Below are positions 8,419-16,685 of a stretch of 64,000 nt of DNA, in pieces. The position numbers were made by a program, and so were the translations under genes. Within the stretch, counting starts at the first letter, position 1; the number at the start of each line of letters is the position of its first letter. The notes beneath the pieces are model-generated. The model saw nothing but the letters and a program-made list of their open reading frames with translations. It had not been told where the DNA came from and ran no database searches. This stretch comes from Chitinophaga lutea (GTDB taxonomy: Bacteria; Bacteroidota; Bacteroidia; Chitinophagales; Chitinophagaceae), in NCBI RefSeq assembly GCF_003813775.1, contig NZ_RPDH01000001.1, positions 1,736,001 to 1,800,000 of the forward strand, in the 5' to 3' direction.

Positions 8419-8450
8419 TTTGACAATTACGGCATTAGGCTGTAAATTTG
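8419..8450 (+). promoter_or_regulatory. Bacteroidota-type promoter of superoxide dismutase
   Basis: TTTG (8419-8422), a 20-base spacer and TAAATTTG (8443-8450) match the -33/-7 consensus of the Bacteroidota primary sigma factor exactly. The start codon is 48 bases further on, giving an untranslated leader of roughly 40 bases. Confidence 0.75.
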
Positions 8451-8498
8451 ATCCTCTTTACTAACTAACAGAATTTTATAACCCATAAAAATTGAATT

Positions 8499-9095
8499 AT
8501 GGCATTTACACTTCCTGCTTTGCCGTACGCTCACGATGCGCTGGAGCCGCATTTCGACAAGCTTACGATGGAAATCCATCACGGCAAGCACCACCAGGCT
8601 TATGTAGACAACCTGAACAAGGCTATAGCCGGTACCGAGCATGAGAACAAAACACTGGAAGAACTGGTGGCCAAGGCAGGCGCCATCAGCCCGGCTGTAA
8701 GAAATAACGGCGGTGGCCACTGGAACCACAGCTTTTTCTGGCTGAGCCTGGCCCCCAACGCGGGCGGCGCTCCGAGCGGCAAACTGGCCGATGCCATCAA
8801 CAGCACCTTCGGTTCTTTCGATGCGTTCAAAGAAAAATTCAACGCCGCCGGCGTTTCCCGCTTCGGTTCAGGCTGGGCCTGGCTGATCGTGAAGGACGGC
8901 AAGCTGGAAATCACTTCTACCCCCAACCAGGACAATCCCCTGATGGACGTGGCCGAATCAAAAGGCACGCCGCTGCTGGGTGTTGACGTGTGGGAACACG
9001 CCTATTACCTGAAGTACCAGAACCGCAGGGCCGAGTACCTGGCTGCGTTCTGGAACGTGGTAAACTGGGATGCGGTGAGCAAACGCTTCGCATAA
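8499..9095 (+). CDS. sodA: Superoxide dismutase, Fe/Mn family
   Basis: A 198-residue Fe/Mn dismutase that converts superoxide to hydrogen peroxide and oxygen in the cytoplasm. Metal ligands are His27, His77 (in [11 protein letters not shown]), Asp163 and His167 ([10 protein letters not shown]). The glycine-rich segment before the second ligand and Gln144 in the TPNQDNPL segment are features of manganese-type or cambialistic enzymes rather than strict iron enzymes, so the metal is inferred, not certain. No signal peptide. It has its own promoter and is followed by a strong hairpin terminator, so it is monocistronic. Confidence 0.93.
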   Translation: MAFTLPALPYAHDALEPHFDKLTMEIHHGKHHQAYVDNLNKAIAGTEHENKTLEELVAKAGAISPAVRNNGGGHWNHSFFWLSLAPNAGGAPSGKLADAINSTFGSFDAFKEKFNAAGVSRFGSGWAWLIVKDGKLEITSTPNQDNPLMDVAESKGTPLLGVDVWEHAYYLKYQNRRAEYLAAFWNVVNWDAVSKRFA

Positions 9096-9115
9096 GCACA
9101 GCTTATTACTAAAAC

Positions 9116-9152
9116 AAAGAGGGTGTATCAGTTGATGATACACCCTCTTTTT
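9116..9152. terminator. Bidirectional terminator after superoxide dismutase
   Basis: A 15-bp stem (AAAGAGGGTGTATCA and its complement) with a 5-base loop is followed by Ts on the plus strand and preceded by As, so it can act on both strands. It lies between the convergent dismutase and DUF1080 genes. Confidence 0.85.
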
Positions 9153-9167
9153 ATCGGGAAAAGCCGC

Positions 9168-9950
9168 TTATTTCAGCTCCCTGATCTTCATGTTTTTGAA
9201 CCACACTTCGCTGCCATGGTCCTGCAGGCAGATGTGGCCTTTCTTCGCCACGCCGTACCCTTTGTAGTCTTTCCACTTGCCGGTGGTTTTGTTCTTCTGC
9301 CACTCGTCTGTCCACATTTCGGTATCCACCACTTTTTCGCCGTTGAGCCAGTGTTCCAGTTTCCCCTTGTTCAGCACAATGCGGGTATGGTTCCACTCGC
9401 CGACAGGCTTCGCAGCCAGCTTGGCCGGCGGGTTCATGGCGTAGTTAGCGCCTGATTTCTGCCAGTCTTCCAGCTTCTCGGGGAAATTCTCATCATCGAT
9501 CAGCTGGTACTCGGGGCCGCTCATGTAAGGGGCCTCGAACTCTTCCGTTACCAGGTAGAGGATGCCGCTGTTACCCTGCGGGGCGATTTTCCAGTCGGCT
9601 TCCAGTTCGAAGTTCTCATACTGGTTGTTGGTGATCAGGTCGCCGCGCATGTCGCTTTTGTCTGTAGTACTGCCGGTGCAGTGCAACAGGCCGTTCTGCG
9701 CGCCCCAGGTGTTGGACTGTTTGCCTTTGTAAACGCGCCAGCCGTCGAGGCTGGTGCCGTTGAACAGCAGGCTCCAGCCTTCTGCTTTTTCGGCATCGGA
9801 GAGCACGTTGGCAGGCGCTTCGGCGGTAGCCATGTTTTCGCTGCCGGCCGTCACGGAATCCTGTTTGGCTTCTTCTTTCGGCTGCGCGGTGTTGCACGAG
9901 GCCACCGCCAGGGCGGCTGCGCAAAACGCAGGAATCACAAGTCTTTTCAT
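9168..9950 (-). CDS. DUF1080 (3-keto-disaccharide hydrolase-like) lipoprotein
   Basis: A 260-residue predicted lipoprotein: signal peptide ending in the lipobox AVASC (Cys19), then a linker and a DUF1080 domain (about 55-258) of the concanavalin/laminin-G-like fold. Segments such as GWSLLFNGTSLDGW, GNSGILYLV and WNHTRIVLNKGKLEHWLNG are typical. Members of this family (PF06439) have been shown to cleave 3-keto glycosides made by Gfo/Idh/MocA-type 3-dehydrogenases. The gene lies 13 bases after such an oxidoreductase gene on the same strand, which supports a joint role in periplasmic oxidative glycoside cleavage. Substrate unknown. Confidence 0.87.
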   Translation of the reverse strand: MKRLVIPAFCAAALAVASCNTAQPKEEAKQDSVTAGSENMATAEAPANVLSDAEKAEGWSLLFNGTSLDGWRVYKGKQSNTWGAQNGLLHCTGSTTDKSDMRGDLITNNQYENFELEADWKIAPQGNSGILYLVTEEFEAPYMSGPEYQLIDDENFPEKLEDWQKSGANYAMNPPAKLAAKPVGEWNHTRIVLNKGKLEHWLNGEKVVDTEMWTDEWQKNKTTGKWKDYKGYGVAKKGHICLQDHGSEVWFKNMKIRELK

Positions 9951-9963
9951 GCTGTCAGTTATT

Positions 9964-11352
9964 TTATTTGTTAACGGTTTTCAGATTCTTCGGGTCCCAG
10001 TACATGATTTTGTTCTGGAAGTAGCTGTCGTTGCAAAGCAGCGCGGGCGCGGCGGCGCGGAAGCCGAACAGGGCGTCTTCACTCACCTTGCCTTTGGTGC
10101 GCATGGCGTTGAACAGGTTGTAGAAGTGATCGAAGTGCGCGCCTTTGTACCCTTCTTCCGCAACGTATTCCATTTTATCGGGAGGCAACATGTCTTTGCG
10201 GTCGTATACGTACTGGCGGCCGGTGTCTTTCTGGGTTTTGGTCTGCAGCAGCGGATCGTCAGATGCGGCGTAGGCCTTGTTGCGGTAGAGGGTCACCTTG
10301 TCCCACTCTACGGTCATGGAGCCTTCGCTGCCCACCATGCGCAGGTAGTTGGTGCCGCCGGTGCCGTCCACGAAGTTCACGCGGAGCGAGAGGTTGAAAG
10401 CGGGATGGATCTCCGTTTCGGGATAATCGAACATGCCCAGCATCACGTCCGGCACTTCACGGCCGTCTTTCCAGTAACGGAGGCCGCCGGTAGCCATGAT
10501 CTTGTTGGGGCCGATGGAGCCGGTTACCAGGTGCAGGCTTGAAAACAGGTGCACGAACAGGTCGCCGGAAACGCCGGTGCCGTAATCTTTATAGTTCCTC
10601 CAGCGGAAGAAACGCAGGGGATCAAATGCTCTTTTGTTGTTGTTGGCGAGGAACGCGTCCCAGCCTACGGTAGCGGGCGATGCATCTTCGGGGATGGGGT
10701 ACTGCCATGCACCGAAGGGCGACATACGGGCCCAGAAACCTTCGGCATAGTTGAGTTTGCCGATGGCGCCGTCTTTCAGCAGCTGTCGGGCTTTTTCGTT
10801 ACCCAGCGAGCTTACGCCCTGGCTGCCCACTTCGTACACCACGCCTTTGTTTTTGTTCTGCGCTTCCACCACGGCATGGCCTTCGGCTACGTCGTGCACC
10901 ATCGGTTTTTCGCAGTACACGCTTTTGCCTTTGTTCATGGCCGCTACGGAGATATCCTTGTGCCAGCTGTCGGGTGTGGCGATGATCACCGCATCCACAT
11001 CTTTTCTTTCGAGTATTTCTTTATAGTCGCGGGTGGTGTAAATATCGTTGCCCCATTTTTTCTTCGCGTCGGCGAGGCGGCCGTCGTACAGGTCGCAGGC
11101 GGCGATCAGTTTCACGCCGGGCACCTGGATGGCCGTATTGGCATCGGCTGTGCCCATGCCGCCGGCGCCGATCAGGGCCACCTGTATCTGGTCGTTGGCG
11201 CTGAAGCGGTTTTTATCGCGGGCCAGCTGCTCGAGGTTTCTTTTGCGGTCGGCCGCGGTGATGATGTTGGGGACGAGCGAGGCACCCACCACACCTTTCG
11301 CCAGTTTTGTGATAAAGCCCCGGCGGGAGTTTCCGTTGGAATGTTCTGTCAT
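9964..11352 (-). CDS. Tat-exported Gfo/Idh/MocA family oxidoreductase
   Basis: A 462-residue NAD(P)-dependent sugar oxidoreductase. The N terminus carries a Tat signal (Arg10-Arg11-Gly-Phe followed by a hydrophobic stretch), so it is probably folded with cofactor before export. The Rossmann motif is GAGGMGTADA (about 57-66), and the family CEKPMVHDVAEG motif provides the catalytic lysine region. The C-terminal domain (about 190-450) is the substrate-binding part. Together with the adjacent DUF1080 gene it probably oxidises the 3-hydroxyl of a glycoside; this is inferred from family and context. Confidence 0.88.
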   Translation of the reverse strand: MTEHSNGNSRRGFITKLAKGVVGASLVPNIITAADRKRNLEQLARDKNRFSANDQIQVALIGAGGMGTADANTAIQVPGVKLIAACDLYDGRLADAKKKWGNDIYTTRDYKEILERKDVDAVIIATPDSWHKDISVAAMNKGKSVYCEKPMVHDVAEGHAVVEAQNKNKGVVYEVGSQGVSSLGNEKARQLLKDGAIGKLNYAEGFWARMSPFGAWQYPIPEDASPATVGWDAFLANNNKRAFDPLRFFRWRNYKDYGTGVSGDLFVHLFSSLHLVTGSIGPNKIMATGGLRYWKDGREVPDVMLGMFDYPETEIHPAFNLSLRVNFVDGTGGTNYLRMVGSEGSMTVEWDKVTLYRNKAYAASDDPLLQTKTQKDTGRQYVYDRKDMLPPDKMEYVAEEGYKGAHFDHFYNLFNAMRTKGKVSEDALFGFRAAAPALLCNDSYFQNKIMYWDPKNLKTVNK

Positions 11353-11423
11353 GCTATTTTTCCTTTTTATAGTTAGTTGACGTATTGACGCGGTTCGGTG
11401 GAAAGTGTTAATATAAAAACAAT

Positions 11424-12218
11424 TTACCGCAAACGCAAAACGGCATTCACGGGCAGGTGGTCGGAAGCGTAGGTTTCCGGTATCACGGCATGTTTCAGCA
11501 CCTCGAACCTGCCGGGCGTAAAGGCCACGAAATCGATGCAGCGGCGCGGATTCTCAACGGGAATAGTGGGCGCGCAGTCGCCGCAGGTGCGGGTAAACTG
11601 GCGGTCCAGCGCATCGATCACGGGCGTGCCGTTGGGCGCATTCAGGTCGCCGGCCAGTATCACCGGGTACCGCTGTTCTTTCAGGATGTCCATGATCTCT
11701 TTGATCTGCACGAGGCGGTTGGAGTCGCTGCGCTGCGCATCGAGGTGGGTGCAGGCCATCAGTATCCGTTTATTGTTCGGCAGCTGCAGCAGCGCCGTGG
11801 CCAGCACACGCGGTTCGCCGTTAGTGCCGGGCAGCGTGGTGAGCGGGTAGCGTTTGGTTTCCAGGATGGGATATTTCGAAAGAATGGCCACCCCGTATTC
11901 ACCGCCGCCATAGTCGATGCCTTTGGCGAAAAAGTACTGCATCCCGAATTGTTTGGCGAGCGCTTCGGCCTGGTGCAGTTCCTTCCCGGAACGGTCCGTA
12001 TGCACATCCACTTCCTGCAGGGCCACGATGGCGGGCGCCGTGCCGGCAATCACTTTCGCGATGGCGGGTATGTCTATCCTGTCTTTCACGGAGGGAGGAT
12101 TGGCGTGGTGGATATTGTAGCACAATATGTTCACCTGGTCTGCCTGCGCGGTTGCCTGGCGGGAAGCGGTACAGCCTGCCGACATTACGGCCAGTAAGAG
12201 TAGTAACCTGTTTTTCAT
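11424..12218 (-). CDS. Endonuclease/exonuclease/phosphatase family lipoprotein
   Basis: About 264 residues from the chosen start, which gives a clean lipoprotein signal (MKNRLLLLL, lipobox MSAGC); an upstream in-frame ATG at 12254 would add 12 residues and spoil the signal peptide. Metal and catalytic motifs of the EEP fold are present: CYNIHH, ALQEVD, AGDLNAPNGT and the C-terminal ASDHLPVNA. Family members cleave phosphodiesters of nucleic acids, sphingolipids or inositol phosphates; the substrate here is unknown. It lies 71 bases upstream of the Gfo/Idh/MocA gene on the same strand and may be co-transcribed. Confidence 0.82.
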   Translation of the reverse strand: MKNRLLLLLAVMSAGCTASRQATAQADQVNILCYNIHHANPPSVKDRIDIPAIAKVIAGTAPAIVALQEVDVHTDRSGKELHQAEALAKQFGMQYFFAKGIDYGGGEYGVAILSKYPILETKRYPLTTLPGTNGEPRVLATALLQLPNNKRILMACTHLDAQRSDSNRLVQIKEIMDILKEQRYPVILAGDLNAPNGTPVIDALDRQFTRTCGDCAPTIPVENPRRCIDFVAFTPGRFEVLKHAVIPETYASDHLPVNAVLRLR

Positions 12219-12257
12219 GGTGTGAATTGATGAGATGAAACCATAAAAAAACAAAAA

Positions 12258-12294
12258 ACAATTTAACCATGCAATGCATGCATGGTTAAATTGT
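12258..12294 (-). terminator. Strong terminator of the rpmH-rnpA-yidD-protease operon
   Basis: A perfect 15-bp stem (12258-12272 with 12280-12294) encloses a 7-base loop. On the minus strand it is followed by a long T-rich run at 12242-12257. It lies 24 bases past the S41 protease stop codon. Confidence 0.88.
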
Positions 12295-12317
12295 AATGAT
12301 ATGCGGGGAGGATGTCG

Positions 12318-13976
12318 TTATTTTTTGCGGAGCAGTTCCTGGTAGCGGGCGGGATTGCCGAGCAGGGCAACGGCCTGGTCTACGTCCTTATCCCAGCTGA
12401 GGCCCTTTTCGATGCGGCCCTGCTGCGGATAATAGCGGTTCATGATCTCTTCTTCGAGCAGGTGTTTGATCTCGGTTTTGTTGCGCAGCAAATCCTGTTT
12501 TTTATCGTGCTTCATTTTCTGCTGCAGCGCTTCGAATTCTTTGGCGAGGCCCCCGTAATACTTTTCGCGTTCGGCGGTGGTGCGGAAACTTTCGAGGGCT
12601 TCTTCGCTGCGGGTTTTATAGCTGTAATCGCGGCCATCGAGGAATTTCACGAAATCGTCGAATTCGGCTTCCGTCAAACTGAAGCTGGAAGCGGGTTTTG
12701 CCTGCTGGTGGCTGTAATAGTACTGGGTGGCGTAGTCGAAGATATACTGTTTGCGCAGCAGGGTGATGGCCACCTGGCTGAGCACCATGTTGTCCACTTT
12801 GGCGTCCGGCTCAATACCGCCGCCGTCTTTCACAGGGCGGCCGGCGGCCGTTACGAACGAGCGGCGCAGGGAATCTGGCACATAGTCGGCTTCTCCTTCC
12901 TCGTTGCGGGAAGAGTAGTCGATGGCCTGGATGCAGCGGCCGCTGGGCGTGTAATAGCGCGCGGTGGTCACTTTGAGTTTGGCGTTATAGGGCAGCGGGC
13001 GCGTGGTTTGCACGAGGCCCTTGCCGTAGGAGCGCTGGCCTACCACGAGGCCGCGGTCGAGGTCCTGTACCGCACCGGCCACGATTTCGGCGGCGGAGGC
13101 GGAAGAACGGCTGGTGAGCACCACCAGCGGAATAGCCAGGTCGATGGCCGGCTGGGCGGTTTTATACTCGCGGTCCCAGCTTTTCACCTTGCCTTTGGTG
13201 GATACGATGAGTTTGTTTTTGTCGATGAAGATGTTGGAGAGGGTCACCGCTTCTTCCAGCAAACCGCCCGGGTTGCCGCGCAGGTCGAGGATAACACCTT
13301 TGAGGCCCGGGTTTTCCTTTTTCAGTTTGAGGAAAGCATCCTGTACCAGTATGCCGCTGCTTTCGGTGAACTGGGTCATTTTGATATAGCCGATCTCGTT
13401 GCGCACCACGCCGGCGAAACTCACGGGTTTCACGTTGATGTCTTCACGAACGATCTTATACGGTGTTTCTTTCTGGGTGATGGGGTGGCGGAGCACGATA
13501 TTGAGCACCGTGCCGGCGTTGCCTTTCAGGAAGCGGCTTACTTCTTCCTGTTCCATGTTTTTGGCGCTTTTGCCGTCGAGCGACACGATGATGTCGCCGG
13601 CTTTAACGCCCGCGCGGGCCATGGGGCTGCCTTCGTACACATCGGTGATGGTGGTCCATTCCCCTTCGGTATAGATGGAGGTGCCTACGCCGCCGTATTT
13701 ACCGGTGGCCATGAAGCGCAGTTCGTCGAGCTCCTCTTCGGGCACGAAGTCCGTGTAAGGATCCGTTTCCTCGAGCATGGCTTCGATGCCTTTGTGCATG
13801 AGTTTTTCGGGCGGCAGGTCTTCCACGTAGTAGGTATTCAGTTCGCGGTAGAAGGCCGCGAAGATGTCGAGGTTTTTGGCAATCAGGAAGTATTTATCGC
13901 TGTTGCGGAATGCGGCAAAGACCAGGCAGAGGCCGAGCAGCGAGAACAGGATGATTTTCTTTTTTGAAATCCGCAT
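12318..13976 (-). CDS. S41 family carboxy-terminal processing peptidase
   Basis: A 552-residue CtpA-type serine protease. The start at 13976 gives an N-terminal signal anchor (about 6-22); a frame extending to 14051 would overlap yidD and is less likely. A PDZ domain (about 85-175, including GGVGTSIYTEG and SPMARAGVKAGD) precedes the peptidase core, where LTSRSSASAAEIVAG holds the nucleophilic serine and GQRSYGKGLVQ the general-base lysine. It acts in the periplasm on unstructured C termini. It is the last gene of the rpmH-rnpA-yidD unit and is followed by a strong terminator. Confidence 0.92.
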   Translation of the reverse strand: MRISKKKIILFSLLGLCLVFAAFRNSDKYFLIAKNLDIFAAFYRELNTYYVEDLPPEKLMHKGIEAMLEETDPYTDFVPEEELDELRFMATGKYGGVGTSIYTEGEWTTITDVYEGSPMARAGVKAGDIIVSLDGKSAKNMEQEEVSRFLKGNAGTVLNIVLRHPITQKETPYKIVREDINVKPVSFAGVVRNEIGYIKMTQFTESSGILVQDAFLKLKKENPGLKGVILDLRGNPGGLLEEAVTLSNIFIDKNKLIVSTKGKVKSWDREYKTAQPAIDLAIPLVVLTSRSSASAAEIVAGAVQDLDRGLVVGQRSYGKGLVQTTRPLPYNAKLKVTTARYYTPSGRCIQAIDYSSRNEEGEADYVPDSLRRSFVTAAGRPVKDGGGIEPDAKVDNMVLSQVAITLLRKQYIFDYATQYYYSHQQAKPASSFSLTEAEFDDFVKFLDGRDYSYKTRSEEALESFRTTAEREKYYGGLAKEFEALQQKMKHDKKQDLLRNKTEIKHLLEEEIMNRYYPQQGRIEKGLSWDKDVDQAVALLGNPARYQELLRKK

Positions 13977-14008
13977 GCTGTAACGTTTGTAAGATGATTG
14001 AAGCCCGG

Positions 14009-14314
14009 TTAAGGTACCGGGTCGTAACCGTGGCCGCCCCATGGGTTGCACCGGAGGATACGCCGGGTGGTCAGCCAGAAGCCTTTAAAGATACCGTGCT
14101 TTTTGAATGCTTCCAATCCATATTGTGAGCAGGTAGGTGTATATCTGCAGCGGGAACCGAGCAGAGGGCTCAGGCACCACTGGTAAATCTTGATAAGGAT
14201 AATGAAAGGGATGCTGAGTATTTGCAGCAGTTTCAGCTGCGGGCTGTTCTTCTTTATTTGTTCCGTGGGAACTTCCTGTTTCATTGGATTTCCGGTAGAT
14301 GAATCTCTGTTCAT
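14009..14314 (-). CDS. yidD: Membrane protein insertion efficiency factor YidD
   Basis: A 101-residue YidD protein, a small membrane-associated factor that helps YidC insert inner-membrane proteins. The core (about 30-101) shows the family cysteines and motifs [20 protein letters not shown] and the end [17 protein letters not shown]. The first 20-25 residues are an extra hydrophilic extension. The start overlaps the rnpA stop by 4 bases (14311-14314), the classic coupling in rpmH-rnpA-yidD operons; an internal Met11 is an alternative start. Confidence 0.93.
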   Translation of the reverse strand: MNRDSSTGNPMKQEVPTEQIKKNSPQLKLLQILSIPFIILIKIYQWCLSPLLGSRCRYTPTCSQYGLEAFKKHGIFKGFWLTTRRILRCNPWGGHGYDPVP

Positions 14315-14673
14315 TGCACACTATCCGCCGGCCACTTGTTTAATTCTTTTACCAGCTTCTCTAAAATTACCGAAAATTTATGGCGCAGCGTGGGGAAATC
14401 GGCGATTTTTTTATCGGTATAGATAAAAAAAACGGCCATTTGGGTGGATTGGGCCTGCAATGCGTCGTACAGGGCCTGTTTTTCGAGGCGGTAACATTCT
14501 CGCCCGAGGCGTTTGATGCGGTTACGGTCTACGGCATTGGGGAACCGGCGTGACGATACGCTGAAGCCGGCCTGAACAGGGTATTTCTCCGTGGTGAGCC
14601 TGGCCGGCATAAAAATCACCCGGTAAGGGAAAACAGAAAACGCTTTTCCGTCCCGAAAAAGCGTTTCAATCAT
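14311..14673 (-). CDS. rnpA: Ribonuclease P protein component (true start probably upstream)
   Basis: RnpA is the protein subunit of RNase P, which matures tRNA 5 prime ends. From the ATG at 14673 it has 120 residues with the RNA-binding signature [17 protein letters not shown]. The frame stays open upstream and encodes TYSFNKEEKLKSRK, which matches the usual N terminus of the family, but no ATG, GTG or TTG lies in that stretch. Translation may therefore start at a rare ATA (14719-14721) or ATT (14725-14727) just after the rpmH stop. Otherwise the protein lacks about 16 conserved residues. It overlaps yidD by 4 bases. Confidence 0.93.
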   Translation of the reverse strand: MIETLFRDGKAFSVFPYRVIFMPARLTTEKYPVQAGFSVSSRRFPNAVDRNRIKRLGRECYRLEKQALYDALQAQSTQMAVFFIYTDKKIADFPTLRHKFSVILEKLVKELNKWPADSVQ

Positions 14674-14743
14674 TTTCCTGCTTTTTAACTTCTCTTCCTT
14701 GTTAAAAGAATAAGTTTTTATGGCAATATGAGTTTATGACGGA

Positions 14744-14899
14744 TTATTTCAGCTTGCGCTCGTCAGATACAGTCAGTTTTTTTCTGCCTTTAGCCCTGCG
14801 GGATGCCAATACTTTACGGCCGTTGGCAGTTTCCATTCTCTTTCTGAAACCGTGTACGCTCTTTCTGCGTCTGTTATGCGGTTGAAAAGTACGTTTCAT
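14744..14899 (-). CDS. rpmH: 50S ribosomal protein L34
   Basis: A 51-residue protein starting [20 protein letters not shown] and continuing with the [20 protein letters not shown] block, unmistakable L34 of the large ribosomal subunit. It is first in the rpmH-rnpA-yidD operon, and the stop codon lies 16-22 bases before the possible rnpA starts. A leader of about 140 bases separates it from a well-matched promoter. Confidence 0.97.
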   Translation of the reverse strand: MKRTFQPHNRRRKSVHGFRKRMETANGRKVLASRRAKGRKKLTVSDERKLK

Positions 14900-15044
14900 C
14901 TTTAAAATTTGTTTTTGCAGTTGTCAGATGGAACCTCGCACGCTCGGTTTCATCTTGTTTTTTGTTTTTCCTTGTACTTAAAACTTAATACCCATCCCGT
15001 TTTCCGGTGGGCGGACTGTGATCAGCCCCGTTTAAAACGGAAGG

Positions 15045-15074
15045 CAAAGGTAGGGTAAAATATTTAAAATCAAA
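15045..15074 (-). promoter_or_regulatory. Promoter of the rpmH operon
   Basis: On the minus strand: TTTG (15074-15071), an 18-base spacer and TACCTTTG (15052-15045), an exact fit to the Bacteroidota -33/-7 consensus. Confidence 0.78.
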
Positions 15075-15440
15075 AGAGAGAGGGGAAATAAAAAAGGAAA
15101 AAGTCGGCTCAACCGCCAATTTATTGATAATTAACCGGTTACGAATCATACTGTGACCATATCCGGCTGGCCCATTTCCCCGGCAGCCGCTGTGGGGGGC
15201 CGTCTAACGCGGATCTTCCGTTTGCGGCAGCGTCCGTGTATCGGTTCCTCCGGTTTGCCTTACCATTCCCCGTTCCTCACAGCTATCCTTTTCTGTTTCC
15301 GGCAATCCGTTGCCTCTCCTTACTCCGGTTGCCGCTTGCTAAGCCCGTAAGCGGCCAAATCAGGGTGTATTCAGGTGGTTTGCCGTTGTTAAGAGCGCCT
15401 GTGCGTCTTCTCCCATCCCATTTCCCACCTTATCACCCAT

Positions 15441-15475
15441 AAAAAACCGGGAAACCATCTGCATGGTTTCCCGGT
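15441..15475 (-). terminator. Terminator of the bamA-skp operon
   Basis: A perfect 13-bp stem (ACCGGGAAACCAT, 15446-15458, with 15463-15475) encloses a 4-base loop and is followed on the minus strand by six Ts (15446-15441). It lies about 20 bases beyond the second skp stop codon. Confidence 0.9.
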
Positions 15476-15495
15476 CAAATTCGTATTACTATCGC

Positions 15496-16041
15496 TTATT
15501 TAGCGGGTGCGGGCGCTGCTGTGGCAGGCACACCCAGTTTGGTCTTAACGGCAGACAGGATGTCGTCGCCTGCGGGAGAAACCAGCAGGGAGCCCTGAGA
15601 GCTGTCCAGTACATAAGCGTACCCTTTTTCTTTCGCTACGTCTTCGATGCCTTTGCGGGCTTTATCGTATACGGGTTTCAGCAGTTCGTTCTGTTTCTGG
15701 CCGATTTTTTCCTGGGCCAGCTGCTGGAAGTCCTGGATACGTTTCTGCGCTTCCTGGATTTCTTTGGCTTTTACTTCCTTCATGGTTTCACTCATGTTGG
15801 GCGTTTTGGCCAGTTCGTCGTCGAAAGCCTTCATTTTCCTGTTATATTCGTCGATCAGTGATTTGCTCTCTTTTTCCAGTGATTGTGCAAATGTTTCTAT
15901 TTCTGTCTGCGCTTTTTTGGTTTCCGGCATGGCCTCGATCAGAGCCTGAGCATTGATATGCGCGATTTTGGACTGTGCGGTGGCCTTCACACTGCATAAA
16001 CCGGTGAATGCAACAAATGCAATAATTACATACTTCTTCAT
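15496..16041 (-). CDS. OmpH/Skp family periplasmic chaperone (second copy)
   Basis: A 181-residue OmpH/Skp protein. A signal peptide (about 1-22, ending KATAQ) exports it to the periplasm, where Skp trimers hold unfolded outer-membrane proteins for the Bam complex. Residues about 30-130 are a long charged coiled coil (the Skp tentacles), followed by the DSSQGSLLVSPAGDD segment of the C-terminal body and an Ala/Pro-rich tail. It is last in the uppS-bamA-skp-skp operon, 59 bases after its paralogue and directly before a terminator. Confidence 0.9.
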   Translation of the reverse strand: MKKYVIIAFVAFTGLCSVKATAQSKIAHINAQALIEAMPETKKAQTEIETFAQSLEKESKSLIDEYNRKMKAFDDELAKTPNMSETMKEVKAKEIQEAQKRIQDFQQLAQEKIGQKQNELLKPVYDKARKGIEDVAKEKGYAYVLDSSQGSLLVSPAGDDILSAVKTKLGVPATAAPAPAK

Positions 16042-16100
16042 GATGATGTTGTCTTGTGTTTAAAAGAAATTAAAAAAGTTATAGGTAAAGAAATGACTCG

Positions 16101-16616
16101 TTATTTTTTAACGCCCAGGGATTTTAATATTTCTTCGCTCTTGTCCAGTTTAGGATCCGAAAAAATCACGGTCACACCGCCCGACTTGTCCAGCACAAAG
16201 TCGTACATCCGGCTGGCGGCCAGCTTCTGCACGGCATTGTAAATTTTATCCTGAATGGGTTTTACCAGTTCCTCTCTTTTCTTGAACAGATCGCCTTCGT
16301 ATCCGAAACGTTTCTTCTGCAGCTCCTTGGCGTCTTTTTCCCTTGCGATGATCTCATCTTCCCGCTTGCGCTTCAGGTCGTCGGTGAGCATCACCTGCTC
16401 GGCCTGGTAAGATTTATACATCTTGTCTACTTCCTGGAACTTGGCGTCAATTTCTTTCTGCCACTGCTCTGCGATGGCATCGAGTTTTTTCTGCGAATCC
16501 TTGTAATCGGGGATGCTTTCGAGAATGTATTTGGTGTCGATCACACAATACTTCTGTGCCAGCGCTCCCATAACGGAGCCTATTACTAAAAACGCAGTGA
16601 CGAAAAATCTTTTCAT
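16101..16616 (-). CDS. OmpH/Skp family periplasmic chaperone (first copy)
   Basis: A 171-residue Skp-like chaperone. The start at 16616 was chosen because it begins a clear signal peptide (MKRFFVTAFLVIGSVMGALAQ without the preceding basic extension); an ATG at 16670 would add 18 residues. The body begins KYCVIDTKYILESIPDY, a typical Skp strand-helix, then coiled coil (about 45-130) and LDKSGGVTVIFSDPKLDKS. It follows bamA by 69 bases and pairs with the second copy downstream, the usual arrangement in Bacteroidota. Confidence 0.9.
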   Translation of the reverse strand: MKRFFVTAFLVIGSVMGALAQKYCVIDTKYILESIPDYKDSQKKLDAIAEQWQKEIDAKFQEVDKMYKSYQAEQVMLTDDLKRKREDEIIAREKDAKELQKKRFGYEGDLFKKREELVKPIQDKIYNAVQKLAASRMYDFVLDKSGGVTVIFSDPKLDKSEEILKSLGVKK

Positions 16617-16685
16617 GTGAATAAGGTTTGTTGGGTTATACTGCCGCCTCCGTTTCAGGAGGTTTCGCAATATATAATAAATATT

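Larger units (their letters stand above)
14900..15495. other. Intergenic region with rpmH leader and skp terminator
   Basis: The right end (15441-15475) is the terminator of the skp operon and 15045-15074 is the rpmH promoter. The transcribed rpmH leader contains a hairpin (14927-14935 with 14946-14954, one mismatch), which could be a regulatory structure of a ribosomal protein leader but is unproven. Between about 15080 and 15440 I see no gene; short open frames there have low-complexity, non-protein-like translations. No DnaA-box cluster was seen despite the rpmH-rnpA neighbourhood. Confidence 0.6.

Noticed and set aside
12312..13967. Long plus-strand open frame (551 residues)
   Set aside because: Shadow of the S41 protease gene; no domain or signal is recognisable in it.
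15153..15442. Plus-strand short open frames
   Set aside because: Pro/Leu/Ser-rich translations without a ribosome site, domains or neighbours.
14744..15495. Replication origin near rpmH-rnpA
   Set aside because: No dnaA gene and no cluster of TTATCCACA-like boxes was seen in the window.
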